Shown piece by piece: positions 1 to 9,000 of a DNA stretch of 64,000 nt. The translations under genes and the position numbers were made by a program. A model generated the notes under the pieces. It searched no databases and was not told the DNA's origin. It saw only the letters and a program-made list of their open reading frames with translations. How positions within the stretch are numbered: the stretch's first letter is position 1; each line of letters begins with the position of its first letter. The stretch covers positions 1-64,000 of the forward strand of contig NZ_RJUF01000008.1 in assembly GCF_024343775.1 (NCBI RefSeq). Direction: 5' to 3'. This stretch comes from Lacihabitans soyangensis (lineage in GTDB: Bacteria > Bacteroidota > Bacteroidia > Cytophagales > Spirosomataceae).

Positions 1-3000
1 CAATCACCGATGGGCCTGCCGGGCTGAAAGTATAACTTACTGTTCCGTCGTAGTTGCCAATGCTGCTGATCTCATCCGCTGCACAACTTGCTGCTGTACT
101 TGTTATCGTTGGTACTGCTGGAGTCTCCAACATCGCCGCATTGCTAAAGCTTACACTCGCTACTGAAGTACACGCTCCGATTCCTGAGGTAACGGTGTAT
201 GGTAATCCTACTGTCATGCCTGTGATCAAGCCACCTGCTCCTACTGTTGGACCTGCTGGGCTAAAGGTGTAGGTATTGGTAGAACTATAATTTGAAATTG
301 TACTACTACCAGCAAATGTACAGGTTGGTGCAACAGCTATTAAAGTTGGTACCGCTGGCGTTGGATTCACCACCAAAGTAAAAGTCGATACCGCAAAGCA
401 AGCACCATTGGAAGCTCTTACATAAATAATTTGGTTATTTGAACCTAAGTAAGGGCTAGTAATCGCTCCCAAGTTATTTTGAGCATCAGAGGCAGAAGTA
501 TGATAGCTAATTCCAGCTGTCGTTGGCAAAGCTGAAACACCTGCAGCCGTAAAATTGAAAATTGCTTTACCTGGGGTGCTTACTCCTTCACAATTAGATA
601 TTACAGGAGTGGCAATCGTAATGACAGGCTTCTCTTTAACTGTAAAAGTGTAAAGAGTCGAATTCGAACATCCAGTCGCTGTATTTGTTGCCAAGAATTT
701 CACCACAATAGTACCGGCCATTGCATTGGCTGGAATTACTAAAGATGTAGAAATACTTCCTGTTGAGCTCAAAGATGCTCCTATTCCAGAAGTTTGAGAA
801 TCAATAGACCAAACGTTTGTATAAGTTCCTGTTGGACTTACCCCACCGGAAATTATTCTCGTATCTCCTGCACACAAATCATCACTTCCATTAGGATATA
901 TATTCACGATAGGTGCTGGGTTGATTACAACATTTACAACAAACGGAGTTCCAACACAACCATTTGCACCCAATGGTGTGGCTGTATATCTTACTGTTAT
1001 AGGGTTTGTTCCAAAATTTGTTATGGTATTTGAAATTTCACCATTCAAACTGGTAAAGCTAGTACCAGCTGGATCTGGGTCCAAAAGTGGCAAATTCGGA
1101 ACTTTTACAACTGAATAGGTATAAGTTACTTGTCCTAAATCAGTACTATTGTTTTGAATATAGGTATCAAAATCAAATGTATAAGGTTCTGCTGAACACT
1201 TTTGAATAGTTGTTGTTGGAACAGGATTAGGTTCAGGCTTTATCGTAATTGCCGAGGTAAATGTATTCCCAATACAACCATCATATGTAGGAGTAATGGT
1301 ATAAGTTACCGTTTGATTTGCTAATGTAACATTATTTCCAGAGCCAGAAATGTTAGTAGTTCCCGTTGAAGCAAGTCCAGTTATTTCTGCTAATTTATCT
1401 CTTGTCCAAGAATACGTCGTTCCAGAAAGCGAATTGCTGGTAGATAAAGCAATTGGGGTAATATTATCATCTGAACAAACTGTTTGTGTTAATGGAGTTG
1501 GAACTCCTACTGGTTCAGGTTTAACAATTACGGTCGCAGTAAAATCATTGCCTACGCAAGTACCAGAGGTTGGAGTAATGGTATAGGTTACTGTTTGACT
1601 AGATCCAGTAATATTGTTCGGGGTTCCTATAATATTACCAGAACCCGATGAAGCCAATCCTGTTACTTCAGTTGTCTTATCCCTTGTCCAAGTATAGGTT
1701 GTTCCACTTATAGAATTACTTGTACTTAGCACTATTTCAGAAATTGCGATATCTGAACAAACGGTTTGAGAGGAGAGCGTTGCAACACCTACAGGTTCAG
1801 GATTAACAATAACCGTGGCTGTAAATGTATTACCAATACATCCATCTGTTGTTGGTGTAATGGTATATGTAATGGTTTGAGGAACTCCAGTGACATTATT
1901 TGGTGTCCCTGTTATGGTGGTAGTTCCAGAGGAAGCCAATCCTGTTACTTCTAAAGCTTTATCTCTGGTCCAAGAATAGGTTGTGCCAACTAATGAGTTA
2001 CTAGTTCCAAGGGTTATATCCGTAATAGCTACATCCGAACAAACAGTTTGAGTTGCAAGTGAAACTGTTCCTACGGGTTCAGGTTTCACTAATACTTCGG
2101 TTGTAAATATATTTCCTACACAAGATCCAACTGAAGGGGTAATAGTATAAACAACTGTTTGTGTTGCTCCAGTAACATTATTAGGTATTCCAGTAATATT
2201 TATAGTTCCAGTACTGGCCAATCCTGTAACCGCCGTAGTATTATCTCTACTCCAGGAATAGGTTACACCAGAAAGCATATTACTAGTTCCTAAATTTATA
2301 GTTGTAATTGCAACGTCTGAACAAACGGTTTGGGTAGCTAAAGAAACTGTACCTACTGGTTCTGGATTTACCACTACTGACACTGTAAATGTATTTCCTA
2401 CACATCCATCCGTAGTTGGAGTAATTGTATAAACAATCGTCTGAGGCACACCTGTGACATTATTTGGTGTTCCCGAAACATTAGCTGTTCCCGTATTAGC
2501 CAGTCCTGTAACATTGGTAATATTGTCCCTTGTCCATGAATAGGTAGTAGACGCCAAAGAGTTACTAGTTCCAAGTTCTATGGTAGTAATTGCAGCGTCA
2601 GAACAAACTGTTTGACTAGCAATTGAGACGGTACCTACTGGCTCTGGTTTAACTGTGATAGATGCAGTAAAAGTGGCACCAACACAGCCACTGGTAGTAG
2701 GAGTAATAGTATACACAACCGTTTGACTTGTGCCAGTAACATTATTTGGAATGCCTGTAATATTGGCAGTACCAGTAGTTGCCAAACCAGTAACATTAGT
2801 ATTATCTCTTGTCCATGAGTAGGTTGTTCCGGCTAAAGAGTTGCTTGTGCCTAATTCAATATCTGCAATTGAAGCATCAGAACAAACTGTTTGCGTAGGA
2901 ACACTGGCTATCCCCACAGGTTCTGGCTTTACAGTAATAGTAAATGTTTGTGCTGTTCCGGCACATCCTGCCGCACTTGTTGGAGTAACTGTTATGGTAA

Positions 3001-6000
3001 CTGTTTGATTAGTTGCAGTAGTATTCTTTAGCTTGAGATTATCAATATCTCCTGTGCCACTAGGGCTGCTTGCTGTTAAGCCAGACGGTAGACTTGTTGG
3101 ATTGGTAATACTCCAAGCATAAGTAGTAACAGTTCCTAAGTCATCTGTAAAGTCAACATCAATCTCAACATCTGAACAAACCGTTAAATCCGTCGGATCA
3201 ACCATTTCTGGCTTGGGATTTACGGTTACAGTAAATGTCTGTGGTGTACCCGAACATCCATTAGCATTTGGTGTAACAGTGATTGTTGCCGTAATAGCAG
3301 TGGTGGCTGTATTGTTTGCAGTAAAAATAGCAATATTGCCTGTACCACTCGCAGCTAAACCAATCGCAGTATTTGAATTCGTCCAGTTGTAAACTACACC
3401 TGGAAGACTATTTCCAGTAAATGTTACAGCTGTGGTTGAACCCCCTTCGCAAACTATTTGATCAGTTGGATCATCAACAGTTGGGGTTACAGTAGTTACA
3501 ATAGCTCCTATACCACCACCTGTTACTATTCTTTCATCTGTGGTATTGCCACTAAAAGTGTTTCCAGAAACTGTAATATTACAAATGGTTGGCGAATTTC
3601 CTCTTCCGAAATATAGGTCAGCTAAATTTGCTTGATTACTTTCTGTTCCAATATTTGTTGTAAAAGGAGTATGTCCAGCTTGCTGTTGAATACCAATATC
3701 GTTATTAGTAAGTATATTACCATTTATAGTATGGTTTTCCCCCTCAACTACTATACCAAAGCCTTCACTATTACTTGTTTGTTGATACCCACTGACATTA
3801 TTCCCCGAAATTATGACACCATTTGGTGCATCTGGATGATTGTCCGGATTTCCCGAATCGAGGAACCTTCTAAATACGGCTATACCTGCTCTATCCCGCA
3901 CATCAGAGTTCTGTGATGAAAGAGTAACAGTATTACCAGAAACTGTAGTTGTATTTGCCCCTCCATCGTTATCGGAAGGATTTTTGAGTTCAATACCAAA
4001 TCTGCCACCGCCGGTTATAATGTTGGTATTTATGGTATTGTTACCTGTAATTGTTCTTAGGCCATTGATGCCTAAGGCATTGTCTCCAGAGCCTATTATA
4101 ACGGTATTTCCTGAAACATTTACAGCAGAAGCAGTTCCATCTGATAGCTCAATGCCGCAACAATCATTATTAATAATTGTATTTCCAGTGATGGTTATAT
4201 TCTGCTTGAACCCATTCCAAATGACAATTCCTCTAACTCTTGATGTCACTGAACCATTATTTTCAACCAAAGAGTTGGTGATTGAAACTGTATTTACTGG
4301 GCCATTGGCATAAAAACCTGAGGCTGCTACATTGTTTTTAAGTGCTACATTGGTTACCATTAAATTATTATTGCTACCAATTGCATATATACCAGCGTCG
4401 GCATTTCCGCCTCCACCAGTAAAGTTTTGAAGTGTTAAGTTTTTGATAATAACACCTGTAACTCCAGAATTAATTTTAATACCACTTTTATCTCCAGCAG
4501 CTGAACCGACTGATGTTAAACCTGTACCATCTATTACTGTCAAAGATTTATCAGAATTTAATCCTTCAATTGTCAATGATTTGTCAATAACCGCCCTTTC
4601 GTTAAACGTCCACTCAGCTAATTTAATGACATCATTTGGGTTAGCAGCATTAATTGCTGGCTGGATATTGGTATAGTACAAATTTTGAGTGAAATTATGA
4701 ACTGGCTTAAAATATTGAATTTTACCCAAGCAAGCCAAATCAGGATCATGTGTAAGTTTCGATTCAAGGGTAGTTCTTTGAGCTAAATTCATTGCCGATG
4801 GTAATTGTAAACCTGCACCTACATCAAATCTATTGTTTTCGGCATTTAAGTCTTGATCCCAACATGCCATAGCTGTAGGCCATCCTCCAGTTCCAGGATA
4901 AGTAGGAAAAGCAGAACTTGTAGATGTTCCCGTTTGTCCATCAAATGCAATATATGAACTGAGAGTAGAAGCAAAATTATTTTCATTGCCAGCAGTACCC
5001 ATTAGAAAAGTTCCATACGAATCATTGTCGCTGTCGTGGTTGAGGAACATTATTGCGTTACCCGTTCCATTAAAGTTGTTATTTGTAAAAGTACCACCAA
5101 CTGCTACTTGAGTAATAGTACTAGAGTTACTACTAAGTGATTTAGTGTTTACAACTACTGCCTTCGCTGTGGCAACGCTTGTATTAAATATATTTGCATC
5201 AAGTGTGACGGCATTCGTGTTTTCTAAAGAAACCGCCCAATCATGATTTGTAAAGGTATTTGCAGAAATAATATGTGGTATGCTGTTGTAATTATTTTTA
5301 ACTCTTAGCATTGCAGTTCCTGGTGCACCTACACCTGTGAATATATTGTTTGATACCGTTAATGTTCCCGAACCAGCGTTTTGGTCTGAAAGTTCAATTC
5401 CTCCACCATTTAGATTATTGTTAGAAATATTTACAATTCCATTACCGTTAAATCTAACTAAAACATCATGATTAATGGTTTGAAGTGTGTTTCCTGTAAT
5501 GGTACCTGCACCTTCATCTATAGCAATAGCCGACCTAAAGTAGCCACTAGGAGTTCCAGAAACTGAATTGCCAGTAAATGTCACACTATTTACACCACCC
5601 GTTGCTACTCTGTAATTTGTCGAGCCACTATAATTTACACTCACAGCGTTCCTGTCTCCATAGCTACCGGCAGGGGTGCCGTATGCTTCAATAGTATTGT
5701 TTTTTACAATGATATTATCTAAACCAGCTGCACTAGCAATTACTGCACTTCTTAGTTTAGACAAATCTACTTTAAAATTAAGGCTATCAATTACAGCCCC
5801 ATCTACCGACACATCAAAAAGAGTAGGTTTTCCTGAAACAGTTCCAGTGAAATTAATTATTGGTTTTGTCGTACCAACACCCTTAATATTCACCCCTTTA
5901 GTCACTAAAACTTGCTCATCATAAGTTCCTGAAGCAATCTCCAAAGTATGTCCAGCTAAAGTCTGTACATCATCAATCGCCCCTTGTATCGTACAGAATA

Positions 6001-9000
6001 TTTCACCTGTAGTTGTATTGGTCACTAAATTTCCTGTAGAGCACCCGTTACAAGTACCTGAAGCTGGTTGAAAGCCAAGAGTTGAGCCGTCTGTATCTGT
6101 TCCTGATGTTCTGAAAAACTCAAAGGTAACATTACCCAATACTAGTGGCGATACAGCTCCTGCAATACCTCCCCACCAGTTACAAGTGGCATCTATATTC
6201 CCTGTGCCCGCATCCGACCTTGCCAATAAAGAACCAGTAGAAGCATTGCCGTTTAACAAAATACTGTTATCATGAGCCTCGATTAGATTAGTTGTGCCTA
6301 GACCTGTAAATAGTCCAAACACTTTAGTGGTACTAGTTGCTGGCAAAGTAATAGTATTGTTTGAAGCTACCACTTGTGAATTTTGTTGTGAAATAATCGT
6401 AAATCCATCATTTCCAGAACCAAAGGCATCATTTCCGTTATTGGTAAGGACCGAATTACTTATCGTTGCCAATACTCGACCTCTAGCATCCAAGCCTCGA
6501 TTTTTGTTGTTAATTATGTTTGAGTTTGTAATATTGACGGTTTGAAAAGGCCCTGTTCCAGAAGTTGAAAAATCTCCTAGATAAATACCAGCACTTGATT
6601 GGTTGGGTTTCCCTGTACCGTCAATAGTTACATTATTTACATTGAGGGTAATGCCATTGGTTGCTGAGGCTCCACCTGTAAAGGCATAAATACCTGCATG
6701 ATGATTATATGCAGTTAGGCTAGGATGACTCCCAGTGAATCCAGTCATAGAAACCCCATTAATTGAAAGATATGAAGGGAAAAAATTAATATTATCCAAA
6801 GTATTTACAACTGCAATCCCCTGCATGGTACCTGAAATAGTATCGTTAATTATCATGTTCATAGGGTTCATACCTAACTTATGAACTAAATAACCATAGA
6901 AACCTCCGCTAATATTATTGTTGCCAATATTAATTGGTCCAACTGAAGTTATTCCATTGAGCAAGATACCTACTGTCGGTGTAGAAGAAACCACTTGATT
7001 AGAAACGTTCAAACAGTTATTTTGAACATTTGTTATAAACATTGGAGAGCTCGGTGGTACGTTATTAATGCTAATTCCGACTGCACCAACATTTACAATA
7101 TTGTTTCTTACTTGCGGCCCTTCAAAACCAGTTGAAGTAACACCCGTAGAACCATTAATTGTGAAGCCATCAACAACTACCCCATTGGCCGCTATTGTAA
7201 CCGCTACTCCTGTAGCTCCATTAATAATAGACTCTGCCACCCTAGTACCAGAACATGAAGTTCCATTATTTACTCCTTTTAAAGTAAGTCTTTTAGAGAC
7301 ATTTATATTTTCGTTATAAGTACCAGCGGGAACAGAGATAACGTCACCAACTGTGGTTGAAACTGCATCGATTGCTTCCTGAATGCTATAATGATATGTA
7401 TTTTGTGTTTCATTATAAATCGGGAAATAATATCTAATATTTCCAAGGCAGGCGTTATCTGGCTTGTGAGTTAGTTTTGTTTCAAGGAAAGTTCTTTGAG
7501 ACAAATCCATTGCAGACGGCAACAGTAAACCTGTCCCTAAATCAAATTTATTATTCCCAGCATTTAGATCCAAAGACCAACAAGCAGATTGAGTAGGGCC
7601 AGGAGTCAAGGTAGAAACATTGTTGTCTAAATAAATAAATGAGGCAATACCTGAAGCAAATTCATTTTCATTCCCAACAGTACCCAATGTAAATGTGCCA
7701 AATACTGGTGCTGGACCCGGGGTAACAGTCGTATTATTATCATTATTATAAAAACCTAAAGCTGTACCACCATTTGTTCCAGAACCATTAAATTTATTAT
7801 TCGTTAGGACAAGGTCAACATTCGGGTCATAAAACCCACTTGATGAACTAAACTCTTTTGTATTTATTGTAAGATGTTTAAACGTAGTAGACCCACTAGA
7901 CGGTGTAAAAGTATTATTGTTAATAGTAACTGACCTATAATTCTCTAAACTGATACTTTTATCTACCCCAGTAAATGTATTATTTGATACGGTGGTTGCT
8001 TTATTTTGAAAATTATTGAATAGTGTCAATCCTGTTTTGCCGAAGGCATTTAAAAAAGTACCTGTGAAGGTATTGCCGGAAATATTTATTGTTCCAGCAC
8101 CTCCATTGAATTCACCAATACGAGCCCCATTACCATTAAAGTTATTATTGGTTACAACTATATTACCTCCACCTCCAAATCGAACTTCAATATCATTTTC
8201 AGGAGTTTGAAAAGTATTCCCGTTTATGGTAAGTCCGGCTTCATCTGTGGCCAAGGCACTTCTAAAACTTGCATCATCGGTCAATACACTTGGAGTACCT
8301 CCATCATTGTAAGTCACTGTATTACCAGAAATCAAAATCCCTGTTGGATTTGAATTACTAACTCTGCTATCTCTATAATTTATATTTATTGCATTTCTTC
8401 GACCATAACCTCCAATGTATGCTCCACTCAGAATTGGATTGATTATATTATCTTTTACCGTCAAGTTATTGGCATTCGTTCCATTAGCTGCAATTGCACT
8501 ATTCAATTTGGACAAATCCACATTCATGGCAAAATTCTCAATGGTAGCACCTGCAGAATTAATAGTAACTAAACCTTTTACTAGATCACCTGGAGTGGTA
8601 CCTGTCCAAGTTAATATAGGTTTTGTTAGCCCAACTCCTCTAATAACTAGGTTAGGTTTATTTACATTGATCAGTTCATTATAAGTACCCGAGGCTACAG
8701 TAATCTCATCTCCATTTTGAGTAGAAGAATGGTCTATAGCTTGTTGGATAGTGGCATAGTTTTTAGAACGAGTAACGTTTGTAACTCCACATGAACCAAC
8801 AGTTATATTAACTCCAGTGAGCGTTGCAATACAATTATCTGCTGAGGTTATTTCAACTGTAACAGTTACGTCTCCTGAGAAACTGGCAGTATAAGTGTTT
8901 GAATTACCAGATTGCTCACTTAATCCATTTACTTTAAAGTTATAATTCGAATACCCCAATGGTGCTGTAAAAGTAACTGCATCGCCTGAGCAGATTATAT

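Noticed and set aside
1225-2925. CRISPR-like regular repeats
   Set aside because: The units are about 281 bp, fully coding and contiguous without unique spacers, so they are protein repeats.
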